Origin: Mycobacterium sp. 3519A
GTDB lineage: Bacteria; Actinomycetota; Actinomycetes; Mycobacteriales; Mycobacteriaceae
Length of the DNA stretch: 64,000 nucleotides
NCBI RefSeq assembly: GCF_900240945.1
Contig: NZ_OESG01000011.1
Coordinates: forward strand, 220,778-284,777
Reading direction: 5' to 3'
The notes beneath the pieces are model-generated. The model worked only from the letters and a program-made list of their open reading frames with translations. It did no database searches and was not told the DNA's origin. The translations under genes were made by a program, and so were the position numbers. Within the stretch, counting starts at the first letter, position 1; the number at the start of each line of letters is the position of its first letter. Below, in pieces: positions 1 through 7,401 of the stretch.

Positions 1-577
1 CGAGGGCGCCGATGTTGGTTCCCGGCTGTCCCGCGCCGAACGACTGCCGGAACTCCTCGTGGTCCGACTCGGGAACCCCCAGCAGATCGGCCACCACCAA
101 GAGCGAGAAGGGTTTCGCGTATGCGGCGAGGAATTCGCAGCGACCGTCGGCGATGAACTCGTCGATGTGGCGATCGGCCAACCGCCACATGAAGTCCTCG
201 TTCTCCTTCAGCCGCTTGGGCGTCAGCAGCCGGGACAGGATCGAGCGCGCGTCCGTGTGCTGCGGCGGATCCATCGTCACCATGTGCTCGAACATCGGGA
301 TCTCGGTGCGGTGCTGCTCGAGCAGTGCGGTGATGTCGTCGCCCTCGGGGGTGAACGGGATCGGCGTGAACGGACCCATGACCGCGACGCAGGACGAGTA
401 GTTCTCGGCGTCCTTGTAGACGTTGTTGGCCGACTCCCAACCTGTCACCGCGAGCACCCCGTTGTTGATCGGACAGCACACCGCATTCTTCTGCCGGATG
501 TGGTCGTAGTAGGGGTGCGGGTCTGGCACCAGCGACGGATCCGTGAAGTAGTCGACAGCGTCGTAATCGGTGGTCAT
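1..577 (-). CDS. Cytochrome P450, N-terminal part (runs off the window)
   Basis: The minus strand reads from an ATG at 577 (MTTDYDAVDYFTDPSLVPDP) for 192 residues and leaves the window with no stop. The text is typical of a soluble actinobacterial class I P450: a Pro/His-rich start, the motif MDPPQHTDARSILSRLLTP (helix B' to C region), and CEFLAAYAKPFSLLVVADLLGVPE leading into helix E. The oxygen-binding I helix, ExxR and heme Cys lie beyond the window, so heme binding is inferred from family membership. A GGAAGGG sequence lies upstream of the ATG as ribosome binding site. It is divergent from a TetR gene with a strong palindrome between them. The lipid-catabolic neighbours suggest a steroid or lipid hydroxylase, but the substrate cannot be read. 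Confidence 0.88.
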   Translation of the reverse strand, partial: MTTDYDAVDYFTDPSLVPDPHPYYDHIRQKNAVCCPINNGVLAVTGWESANNVYKDAENYSSCVAVMGPFTPIPFTPEGDDITALLEQHRTEIPMFEHMVTMDPPQHTDARSILSRLLTPKRLKENEDFMWRLADRHIDEFIADGRCEFLAAYAKPFSLLVVADLLGVPESDHEEFRQSFGAGQPGTNIGAL

Positions 578-605
578 CTGATGCGTTCCCTTCCGAATCC
601 CGAAT

Positions 606-627
606 GTGCTGAGCACCTGCTTAGCAC
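606..627. promoter_or_regulatory. Candidate operator between P450 and TetR genes
   Basis: Two near-identical palindromes lie head to tail: GTGCTGAGCAC (606-616) and TGCTTAGCAC (618-627). The pair sits about 30-50 bp before the P450 start and 100 bp before the TetR start. Paired short palindromes in a divergent regulator/enzyme gap are typical of TetR operators. The regulator assignment is inference. Confidence 0.5.
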
Positions 628-727
628 GGGCGTAGAGTCATGGTCAAGGTGACACCGCGACGCGGCGTCTAACATCTGCGTGTCGACATCGTGGGCACCT
701 GGTGAGGCACGAATCGAAGGAGCGGGG

Positions 728-1366
728 ATGGCATCGGCGCGAAGAATCGGAGCGCCGGACGCGAAGAATCGCGGCGTGTTGCTCGACGCCGCCGAGCAAC
801 TGCTGCTCGAAGAGGGCTACGCTGCGGTCACGTCGCGGCGGGTCGCCGAGCGGGCCGGACTCAAACCGCAACTCGTGCATTACTACTTCCGCACGATGGA
901 GGACCTGTTCTCCGAAGTGTTCCGGCGCAGGGCAGAAGAGGGGCTCGGGGTGCTGAAGACCGCGCTGGCATCGCCGCAACCACTGTGGGCGCTGTGGCGG
1001 TTCAGCACGATGCCCGAAGCCACCAGACTCACGATGGAGTTCATGGGTCTGGCCAACCATCGCAAGGCGCTGCGGGCCGAAATCGTCTACTACGCAGAGC
1101 GTTTCCGCGAGGAGCAGAACAAGGCGATCGCCGCCGCGTTGGAGCGCTACGGAATCGCCACGACTGACGTCCCCCCGGTCGTGTGGACGGTGTTCGCGAC
1201 GAGTGTGTCGCAGGCGATCGTGATGGAGCGGGCGCTTGGCATGTCCTCCGGTCACGACGAAACCTTCAAGTATTGCGAGGATTGGCTACGCCGCCTCGAG
1301 GGCGACCCGCCGGGTGTCGACGATCACCAATTGCGAAGCGAGCAAAGCGCGCCCTTGGGACCCTGA
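728..1366 (+). CDS. TetR family transcriptional regulator
   Basis: A protein of 212 residues from the ATG at 728, preceded by GGAGCGGGG; an upstream in-frame start at 680 would add 16 residues but lacks such a site. The N-terminal TetR helix-turn-helix is clear (VTSRRVAERAGL followed by LVHYYFRTMEDLFSEVF), with the rest a variable ligand-binding domain. It is divergent from the cytochrome P450, and the paired palindrome at 606-627 is the probable binding site, so it likely represses the P450 and itself until a lipid-type ligand binds. Its 3' end overlaps the convergent exported-protein gene by 43 bp. Confidence 0.88.
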   Translation: MASARRIGAPDAKNRGVLLDAAEQLLLEEGYAAVTSRRVAERAGLKPQLVHYYFRTMEDLFSEVFRRRAEEGLGVLKTALASPQPLWALWRFSTMPEATRLTMEFMGLANHRKALRAEIVYYAERFREEQNKAIAAALERYGIATTDVPPVVWTVFATSVSQAIVMERALGMSSGHDETFKYCEDWLRRLEGDPPGVDDHQLRSEQSAPLGP

Positions 1367-1752
1367 TGGGTCTTCACGACCACGCCGTCGACGGCGAGCG
1401 CGCAGTGGATGTTGGGCGCTTTCGTCGACTCGCCGCCGGTACCCGCCACGACCATCGCCCACTCGTCGGGGTTGACCAGTCCGACGTCCATGTTCCACTG
1501 CTGGTTCGGACCGACGTCGGCCTGCACCTTCGGGCTGAACTGGTACGGGTTGTGGCTGAAATCGGCCCAGTTCGGCGGGTCGGTGTCGCGGTAGTAGATC
1601 GACACGCTGAAAGGCTGCTCCGCCCACACGGTGTAGTGCACGTTGTGCAGGGGCGGAGGCGGCGGATCGTCGTCTGCGGCCGCGGACGGCATGCCGGAGA
1701 TCAGACACGCGACGGCCAACACCGTCGCCGACAGCGCGGACGGAAACCTCAT
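1324..1752 (-). CDS. Exported protein with MmpS-like fold
   Basis: A protein of 142 residues with a Sec signal peptide (basic MRFPS, hydrophobic SALSATVLAVACLISG, Ala-rich cleavage region near PSAAA/DD). The mature part opens with a proline run and ends with two cysteines (HCALAVDGVVV and GALCSLRNW) that probably form a disulfide. The pattern 'cys, strand, VDG, turn, Cys' resembles the C-terminal beta-sandwich of mycobacterial MmpS and related secreted proteins. That similarity is judged by eye and is modest. There is no membrane anchor beyond the signal. It is convergent with and overlaps the TetR gene. Function unknown. Confidence 0.75.
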   Translation of the reverse strand: MRFPSALSATVLAVACLISGMPSAAADDDPPPPPLHNVHYTVWAEQPFSVSIYYRDTDPPNWADFSHNPYQFSPKVQADVGPNQQWNMDVGLVNPDEWAMVVAGTGGESTKAPNIHCALAVDGVVVKTHQGPKGALCSLRNW

Positions 1753-1809
1753 TTCCGGGATCCTAGAACCATGTTTCCCACACCGGGTTCCGATTCGGCG
1801 ATCCGGTGA

Positions 1810-2952
1810 CTACAGGCTCAGGATCGTCGCCGACGCGGTGCCCGGCGCCCCGTAGACCTGGGCCAGGCCGACCCGCGGCCCGCCGGGCACCTGACGGTCG
1901 CCCGCCTCGCCGCGCAATTGACGCACCAACTCGTGCACCTGCCGCAGCCCCGACGCGCCGATGGGCTCACCGTTGGCGATCAGCCCGCCGTCGGTGTTGA
2001 TCGGCATCGAACCGTGGATCTCGGTCTCGCCGTCGGCGATCAACTTCTCCTGGTCGCCGTCGGCGCACAGGCCCGTTTCGGCCATGTGGATGACCTCGGC
2101 TCCGGCATCGGTGTCCTGCAACTGCGCGACATCGACGTCCTCGGGGCCGATGCCCGCGGCCTCGTAGGCGGCCTTGGCCGCATACACCGTGGGGGAGGCG
2201 TCCTCGTCCAGCGGCGCCGACGTGGCGTGCACTTCGTACGCGCCGAAGGTGCGTGTGCGTATCTCGGTGGCACGCACGTAAACCGGTTTGTCGGTGAACT
2301 TGTGCGCGATGTCGCCCCTGCACATGATGACCGCGGCGGCGCCCTCGTCGGGCGCGCAGAACATGTACTGCGTCAAGGGGTAGTTCAACACTGTCGAGTT
2401 GAGGATTTCTTCCTCGGGAATTGGCTTGCGCCTGAACGCATTCGGATTCTTCTCGCCATTACGGAAGTTCTTGGCAGCCACTTTGGCCAGCGTTGCCTGG
2501 GAGATGCCGTGCTTGTGGATGTAGTGGTTGGCCTTCATCCCGAAGAACTTGGTGGTGACGAACTGGCCGTTCTCGGCGTACCACTGCGGCAGCGCCAGCT
2601 TGGCGGGGTCGTCGGTGAACGCCCCGCGGGGATGCTTGTCCAGACCGATCGCGATGCCGATGTCGTACTTGCCGAGCCGGATGGTGTCGGCCGTCTGCTG
2701 GATGGCCGATGCCGCTGTGGCGCATGCGTTGAAGACGTTGGTGAAGGTGATGCCGGTCAGGCCGACGAGGCGTGTCACCGCGTCCGGGTTGGAGACTTCA
2801 TGGCTGCCGCCGAAGCCGAACTGGATGTCCTTCCACTCGACCCCCGCGTCGGTGAGGGCCGCCTGGATCGCGTCGGCGCCCATCTCCATGGCGGTCTTGT
2901 CGAAGCGTCCGAACGGGTGCAGGCCCACGCCGATGATGGCGACGTCGTTCAT
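1810..2952 (-). CDS. Thiolase-fold lipid-transfer-type protein (SCP-x/Ltp family)
   Basis: A protein of 380 residues with AAAGGA before the ATG at 2952. It has the SCP-x thiolase fold: the N-terminal half includes FNACATAASA, which places the usual nucleophile at Cys77, and the C-terminal half includes DGGLIANGEPIGASGLRQ. In true thiolases this last motif carries GHP; here it reads GEP, as in the Ltp2-type group. Proteins of this group work with DUF35 partners as retro-aldolases or thiolases in steroid side-chain degradation. The DUF35 gene lies 12 bp upstream in the same operon, so the two probably form one complex. Substrate unknown. Confidence 0.85.
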   Translation of the reverse strand: MNDVAIIGVGLHPFGRFDKTAMEMGADAIQAALTDAGVEWKDIQFGFGGSHEVSNPDAVTRLVGLTGITFTNVFNACATAASAIQQTADTIRLGKYDIGIAIGLDKHPRGAFTDDPAKLALPQWYAENGQFVTTKFFGMKANHYIHKHGISQATLAKVAAKNFRNGEKNPNAFRRKPIPEEEILNSTVLNYPLTQYMFCAPDEGAAAVIMCRGDIAHKFTDKPVYVRATEIRTRTFGAYEVHATSAPLDEDASPTVYAAKAAYEAAGIGPEDVDVAQLQDTDAGAEVIHMAETGLCADGDQEKLIADGETEIHGSMPINTDGGLIANGEPIGASGLRQVHELVRQLRGEAGDRQVPGGPRVGLAQVYGAPGTASATILSL

Positions 2953-2964
2953 GGCAGTCCTTTC

Positions 2965-3414
2965 TCAGACCGGCTGAAAGGCGAAGGTGACGATCTCGTT
3001 GCCGTTTTCGTCGGTGGTGAACGGGATCATGGTCAGTTCGACCTCCTGGCCGAACTGCAGTTTGGCCGGATCGTTCTCGGTGAGCCTGCCTTCGACGCGG
3101 ATCACGTCCTCGAGTTGCACCAGGCCGACGCCGAACGGCACGAAGTCCTTACCGGTCGGGCCCTTGTACGGCGCGCCGGGCGGAAAGCCCTGGGTGGTCC
3201 ATGCGACCAGCGTGCCGCGGCGGGGCAACAGGACCTCGGACATCTCGCCGGCGCTGCACTTCGGGCAGCGCTGCTGCACGGGGAACGCGGTGGCCCCGCA
3301 CTTACCGCAGGAGCTTCCGATGAGTTGGGGGTGCTCGGCTGGCCAGGTCGAGATCTCCGGCGCGAGCGCTATCTGCTGTACTGACACGCCGTTGACGATA
3401 ACTGGAAATGACAT
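2965..3414 (-). CDS. DUF35 zinc-ribbon/OB-fold partner of the thiolase
   Basis: A protein of 149 residues. A rubredoxin-like zinc ribbon (CGKCGATAFPVQQRCPKC, about residues 36-53) is followed by an OB-fold acyl-CoA-binding domain. This is the standard architecture of the DUF35 subunits that pair with SCP-x-type thiolases such as ChsH2/Ltp2. The start codon lies inside a palindromic operator and no Shine-Dalgarno is seen, so a leaderless transcript is plausible. It is the first gene of a two-gene operon with the thiolase. Confidence 0.88.
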   Translation of the reverse strand: MSFPVIVNGVSVQQIALAPEISTWPAEHPQLIGSSCGKCGATAFPVQQRCPKCSAGEMSEVLLPRRGTLVAWTTQGFPPGAPYKGPTGKDFVPFGVGLVQLEDVIRVEGRLTENDPAKLQFGQEVELTMIPFTTDENGNEIVTFAFQPV

Positions 3415-3431
3415 TCTCGTCTAGAGAGAAC
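3413..3431. promoter_or_regulatory. Palindromic operator ATTCTC-N7-GAGAAC at the DUF35 start
   Basis: ATTCTC (3413-3418), a seven-base spacer GTCTAGA and GAGAAC (3426-3431) form a near-perfect inverted repeat overlapping the DUF35 start codon. The same 19-bp layout recurs at 10521-10539 and a variant at 12132-12157, all beside lipid-catabolism genes. A repressor binding here would block both transcription and translation start. Confidence 0.5.
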
Positions 3432-3721
3432 GCTTCGCCCGGCGTTGGCTTTGTTTGCCGGAAACGGTCGTGACGCCAATCGGTCGAAATCAGAGAGTGT
3501 CGCCGCGAGAAATTAACGCTTGCTTTTTAATTACGGTGATGCGCAAAAGGCTCCGGCCATTTGCTGCGCAGCGGGGGGCCGGCGCCGAGGCGTGACAAAC
3601 GCAGTGCAGCGCAACGGGTTTGGGGGCACGCATATTTTCTCGAATTCGCCAACTGCTGCTGTGAAAGATGCGAATATGTGCTCGTTAGCTCAGCCAATTT
3701 GCGAGTTGGGGAACCTTTGTC
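3432..3721. other. Intergenic region before the PGRS gene
   Basis: About 290 bp, less GC-rich than its surroundings and without a convincing gene on either strand. It must hold the promoters of the divergent DUF35 gene and PGRS gene. From 3694 it belongs to the duplicated unit, including the GTTGGGG ribosome-binding region. Confidence 0.6.
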
Positions 3722-5061
3722 ATGACGGCTGTTCCGCAATTAACGGTGGTCGGCGCGGTCGTCGCCGCGGGCGTTTTCAGTGCAGGCGGTTCGGCGGCCA
3801 CCACCCAGGATGGGCCGATCGTGGCCGCGATGCCGGCGACCTCGCAGCCCAGTGCCGACGCCCTGGTTGAGCCTCACGGCCCGAACGCGACTGTTGCGGG
3901 CGCGGCGTACGTGGAGCCCGGTCTGGAGCTGTTCGACAGCACACCGTCTGTCGCTGCAACTGTGGAACGGTTGGCGCGGGACCGAGGCGTCGAGACGTCG
4001 ACGCCAAAGTTGTTCGCGCCCAATGTCATCGCTAGAACGAACGTCGCGCCGAAACTCGCGGGTTCCGCCGGTGCGGTCGCGCCGACTGCGGCGACCTTGA
4101 CCACGGCCGGTGACATCGGCAACTTCATCGGTGCGGTCGTCGGCATCTTCATCAGCAATGGCGACGAGCCAGGCGAGAACGGCGGCCTGCTGATCGGCAA
4201 CGGTGCCGACGGAGGTCCGGGCCAGGACGGCGGTCACGGTGGCCTGCTGTTCGGCAACGGAGGGCGCGGCGGCGACGCCACTGAGCGCGGGCGTGCGGGC
4301 AACGGAGGCCACGCCGGCTTGGTCGGCAACGGCGGTGCCGGTGGCGCGGGCTTCGATGTCGACCTCGACATTGCCGTCGGTCTCGCAGGCGCAGGCGGAA
4401 ACGGGGGAGCAGGTGGTGTGCTCTTCGGCACCGGAGGCGCGGGCGGGTCTGGAGGCAACGTCGTCTCCGCATCCCTCAGCATTGGAATCGCCGGTGACGG
4501 CGGCGACGGCGGCAGGGGCGGCTTCTTCGGTAACGGAGGCGCCGGCGGCGCCGGCGGCAACGCGGATGGCATCCTCAGCTCAATCGTGGCCGGGGCGGGC
4601 GGTAAAGGCGGCAAGGGCGGTGTGGTGGGTGCCGGTGGCGACGGCGGCGCCGGTGGCGACGCAGCCGTTACGGTCGGCGAAGCGCACGCGGGTGCTGGCG
4701 GTGACGGCGGCAGGGGCGGCGCCATCGGTTCCGGCGGCGACGGTGGTGCGGGCGGGAATGCCTCTGCCACGACTAATCCCGATCTCAGCGGTGACAGCAT
4801 CGCCAACGGTGGTGCAGGCGGCAACGGCGGGAAAGGCGGAGTCATAACGCGGGGCGGTGCCGGTGGTGCGGGCGGTGCTGGAACCGGTACCGACGAGCCC
4901 GGCAGTACCGGCAACGGCGGCGACGGCGGACAAGGCGGTGCGGGGGGCGCTGGTGCTCCCGGCGGTCCCGGCGGCACAGGCGGCGAGGGCACGACCAGCG
5001 ACGGCAGCAAGGGCGCCGACGGCCCCGACGGCTAGTTCCTACGAAAGCGCTTGATGGCCAA
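3694..5061. repeat. Tandem duplication, left copy
   Basis: The left unit starts at CCAATTTGCGAGTTG and ends in CGCTTGATGGCCAA. It contains the complete PGRS-like gene plus the last codons of the downstream TetR gene in antisense. It is followed directly by the second unit. Confidence 0.85.
3722..5035 (+). CDS. PGRS-like glycine-rich exported protein without PE domain
   Basis: A protein of 437 residues. It begins with a signal-peptide-like hydrophobic stretch (MTAVPQLTVVGAVVAAGVFS), followed by about 115 residues of ordinary sequence. From about residue 145 to the end it is a run of GGX/GNGG repeats (GGLLFGNGGRGG, GNGGAGGAGG, GTGGAGGSGG) interrupted by short non-repeat segments, as in PGRS domains. 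The PE domain (about 100 residues with an N-terminal Pro-Glu) of PE_PGRS proteins is absent, so type VII export is not expected and Sec export is more likely. GGGG lies about 10 bases before the ATG. Function unknown; a cell-surface role is inferred. Confidence 0.85.
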   Translation: MTAVPQLTVVGAVVAAGVFSAGGSAATTQDGPIVAAMPATSQPSADALVEPHGPNATVAGAAYVEPGLELFDSTPSVAATVERLARDRGVETSTPKLFAPNVIARTNVAPKLAGSAGAVAPTAATLTTAGDIGNFIGAVVGIFISNGDEPGENGGLLIGNGADGGPGQDGGHGGLLFGNGGRGGDATERGRAGNGGHAGLVGNGGAGGAGFDVDLDIAVGLAGAGGNGGAGGVLFGTGGAGGSGGNVVSASLSIGIAGDGGDGGRGGFFGNGGAGGAGGNADGILSSIVAGAGGKGGKGGVVGAGGDGGAGGDAAVTVGEAHAGAGGDGGRGGAIGSGGDGGAGGNASATTNPDLSGDSIANGGAGGNGGKGGVITRGGAGGAGGAGTGTDEPGSTGNGGDGGQGGAGGAGAPGGPGGTGGEGTTSDGSKGADGPDG

Positions 5062-5089
5062 CCAATTTGCGAGTTGAGGAACCTTTGTC

Positions 5090-6266
5090 ATGACGGTTGT
5101 TCCGCAATTAACGATGGTCGGCGCGGTTGTCGCCGCGAGTGTTCTCGGTACTGGCGGCTCGGCGACCACCAGCCAGGACGGGCCGATGGTCGCCGCGAAG
5201 CGGGCGACGTTGGCGGTGACCGGGCAGCCCGGTGCCGACCCGCTGATCAAGCCTCACGGCCCGGACGCGACTGTTGCGGGCGCGGCGTACGTGGAGCCCG
5301 GTCTGGAGCCGTTCGACAGCATGCCGTCTGTCGCTGTAATTGTCGAACGGTTGGCGCGGGATCGCGGTGGCGTCGCGGCGTCAACACCAAAGTTGTTCGC
5401 GCCCAACGTCACTGCCAGGCCTGCCGTCGCGCCGAAACTCAGCGGCGTAGCCGGTGCGGGCGCGCCGACCTTGACCACGGCGGGTGACATCGGCAACTTC
5501 ATCGGTGCGGTCGTCGGCATCTTCATCAGCAATGGCGACGAGCCAGGGGAGAACGGCGGCCTGCTGATCGGCAACGGTGCCGACGGAGGCCCGGGTCAGA
5601 ATGGCGGTCACGGTGGCCTGCTGTTCGGCAACGGCGGCCGCGGCGGCGACGGTATCGCCGAAGGCGGGCGTGCGGGCAACGGAGGCCACGCCGGCTTGGT
5701 CGGCAATGGCGGCCGCGGTGGCGACGGGGACGACGTCGAACAGCCGATCGGAGGCAACCTCGGCGGTGCAGGTGGCAACGGCGGGAGAGGCGGCGCACTG
5801 TTCGGCACCGGCGGTTTTTTAAAATCTCCGGGGCCCCGGGACGGGCTCCCATATCCGTTGGCGGCTTTTGCTTGGCGGCGCCGGTGGGGACGCAGCCGTT
5901 ACGGTCGGCGAAGCGCACGCGGGTGCTGGCGGTGACGGGGGCAGAGGTGGCGCCATCGGTTCCGGCGGCGGCGGCGGTGCGGGCGGGAATGCCTCTGCGA
6001 CGACTAATCCCGATCTCAGCGGTGACAGCATCGCCAACGGTGGTGCAGGCGGCAACGGCGGGAAAAGTGGAGTCATAACGCGGGGCGGTGCCGGTGGTGC
6101 GGGCGGTGCTGGAACCGGTACCGACGAGCCCGGCAGTACCGGCAACGGCGGGAACGGCGGACAAGGTGGTGCGGGGGGCGCTGGTGCTCCCGGCGGTCCC
6201 GGCGGCACAGGCGGCGAGGGCACGACCAGCGACGGCAGCAAGGGCGCCGACGGCCCCGACGGCTAG
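5090..6266 (+). pseudogene. Second PGRS-like copy, interrupted and frameshifted
   Basis: The N-terminal part matches the left copy closely (MTVVPQLTMVGAVVAASVLG, same GGLLIGNGADGG repeats). After LFGTGG at about 5814 the reading frame enters an unrelated segment and terminates at 5935. The C-terminal PGRS part continues in another frame from about 5868 to 6266 and ends in the same GADGPDG. As written the gene is broken. Either a real deletion-insertion has inactivated it or the repeat was misassembled. Confidence 0.8.
5815..5873. other. Unrelated segment inside second PGRS copy
   Basis: A 59-bp stretch starting with TTTTTTAAAA and containing GGGGCCCCGGG. It has no counterpart in the left copy and a composition unlike the surrounding repeat. 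It looks like a non-homologous filler at a deletion joint or an assembly artefact. Confidence 0.6.
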
Positions 6267-6269
6267 TTC

Positions 6270-6911
6270 CTACGAAAGCGCTTGATGGCCAACGATCAAC
6301 GCCGAGATGTCGCGGCCGACGACCTCCGCGAACGACCGGTCGCCGTACTTGCCCGCCGCCCAGTGCCGCGCGCCCTCGCCCACGAGAGATTGCGCGACGT
6401 TCGCGACATGCGCGACATCGAAGTGCGGAGGTAACTTGCCGTCTCGCTGCGCCCGCTCGAACACCTCCGCGAAGATCACCGACGTCCGCTCCAGGTGATC
6501 GTGGCCGGCAAGCGCCTGCCGATAACCCTCGAGGATCGCCTCGACGATGAGTTCGGGGGTACTGCGGCGCATGGTGTCCTCGATGCTGGCGAGGACCGCT
6601 GTGATGACCGCGGACACTTCGTACGGTTTCGCCATCATCTCGATCGAAACAGCGTGCGCGACGTCCGTCGACAGCACGCCCACCTCGAACAGCACGTCTT
6701 CCTTGCGCGGGAAATAGAAGTAGAACAACGCCTTTGACACGCCCGCCGCCCGGCAGATGTCGGCCACGGTCGTGGCCGCGTAACCGTTGGTGCGCCACAG
6801 CGCCATCGCCGCCTGCACCAGTGACTGTTTGGTCTGGTGTGAGCGCGCCTGCTGAAACGAGGCGCGGCGCTGACCCTGGTCAGCAACCTGAGATCGGGCT
6901 ATCCCTGCCAT
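6270..6911 (-). CDS. TetR family transcriptional regulator
   Basis: A protein of 213 residues from ATG 6911 (MAGIARSQ); an alternative ATG at 6935 adds eight residues. The DNA-binding domain is clear (ATTVADICRAAGV, then KALFYFYFPRKEDVLFEV), followed by an alpha-helical ligand domain. It is divergent from the SnoaL-SDR-ADH-glyoxalase operon, and a palindrome TGAGT-CTA-ACTCA lies in the gap, so it probably controls that operon. Its last codons lie within the duplicated segment, which is why a short vestige of its 3' end also follows the left PGRS gene. Confidence 0.87.
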   Translation of the reverse strand: MAGIARSQVADQGQRRASFQQARSHQTKQSLVQAAMALWRTNGYAATTVADICRAAGVSKALFYFYFPRKEDVLFEVGVLSTDVAHAVSIEMMAKPYEVSAVITAVLASIEDTMRRSTPELIVEAILEGYRQALAGHDHLERTSVIFAEVFERAQRDGKLPPHFDVAHVANVAQSLVGEGARHWAAGKYGDRSFAEVVGRDISALIVGHQALS

Positions 6912-6945
6912 TGGCAAGTGTTTTCCACGGTGCACATAGTTGACC

Positions 6946-6958
6946 TGAGTCTAACTCA
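6946..6958. promoter_or_regulatory. Candidate TetR operator TGAGT-CTA-ACTCA
   Basis: A perfect 13-bp inverted repeat in the gap between the TetR gene and the divergent SnoaL gene, 18 bp before the latter's GTG start. Position and symmetry fit autoregulation plus control of the operon. Regulator assignment is inference. Confidence 0.45.
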
Positions 6959-6975
6959 TGAAATAGCCTCGGCCC

Positions 6976-7401
6976 GTGGACGCCGATAGGGAGCAGATCA
7001 CCGACGTGCTGGTCCGCTACGCCACCGGAATCGATTTCAAGGACTGGGCGCTGCTGCACACCTGTTGGACCGAGGACGTCGACGTCGACTACGGCGAAGT
7101 CGGCAGCTACTCCGGCGCCGACGCGATCACCAACCTGATGCAGCAACTCCACGACGCGATGGGTCCGACGTATCACCGGCTGACCAACTTCACCATCGCC
7201 GTCGACGGTGACCGTGCGACGGCGCGGTGCTACGTCCACGCTGTGCTGCAGGCGATCCCCGACGACGCGGCCAGTTGGGTTGAGGCGCTGGGACATTACG
7301 ACGACGAGCTGGTCCGGACGTCCGATGGCTGGCGCATCTCCCAGCGCACGACGAGCATCGCGCGGGTGCACGCAGGCGCCGCATCGGGCGCTCGGTCATG
7401 A
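6976..7401 (+). CDS. SnoaL-like (NTF2-fold) protein
   Basis: A protein of 141 residues from GTG 6976. It has the SnoaL-like/NTF2 cone fold signature: ITDVLVRYATGIDFKDWALL, then a central AITNLMQQLH and GPTYHRLTNFTIAVDGDRATARCY with a conserved His. Such proteins act as small-molecule isomerases, dehydratases or hydrolases, commonly on polyketide- or steroid-like rings. It is the first gene of a tight operon: its stop overlaps the next start (ATGA at 7398). Specific reaction unknown. Confidence 0.82.
   Translation: MDADREQITDVLVRYATGIDFKDWALLHTCWTEDVDVDYGEVGSYSGADAITNLMQQLHDAMGPTYHRLTNFTIAVDGDRATARCYVHAVLQAIPDDAASWVEALGHYDDELVRTSDGWRISQRTTSIARVHAGAASGARS

Larger units (their letters stand above)
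5062..6293. repeat. Tandem duplication, right copy
   Basis: The right unit repeats 3694-5061 at high identity at both ends but has lost about 205 bp in the middle of the PGRS region, which is replaced by about 59 bp of unrelated sequence (5815-5873). Its end coincides with the 3' end of the TetR gene. Confidence 0.85.

Noticed and set aside
3722..5035. Assignment as a PE_PGRS gene.
   Set aside because: The repeats fit, but the N-terminus has no PE domain. Kept as PGRS-like only.
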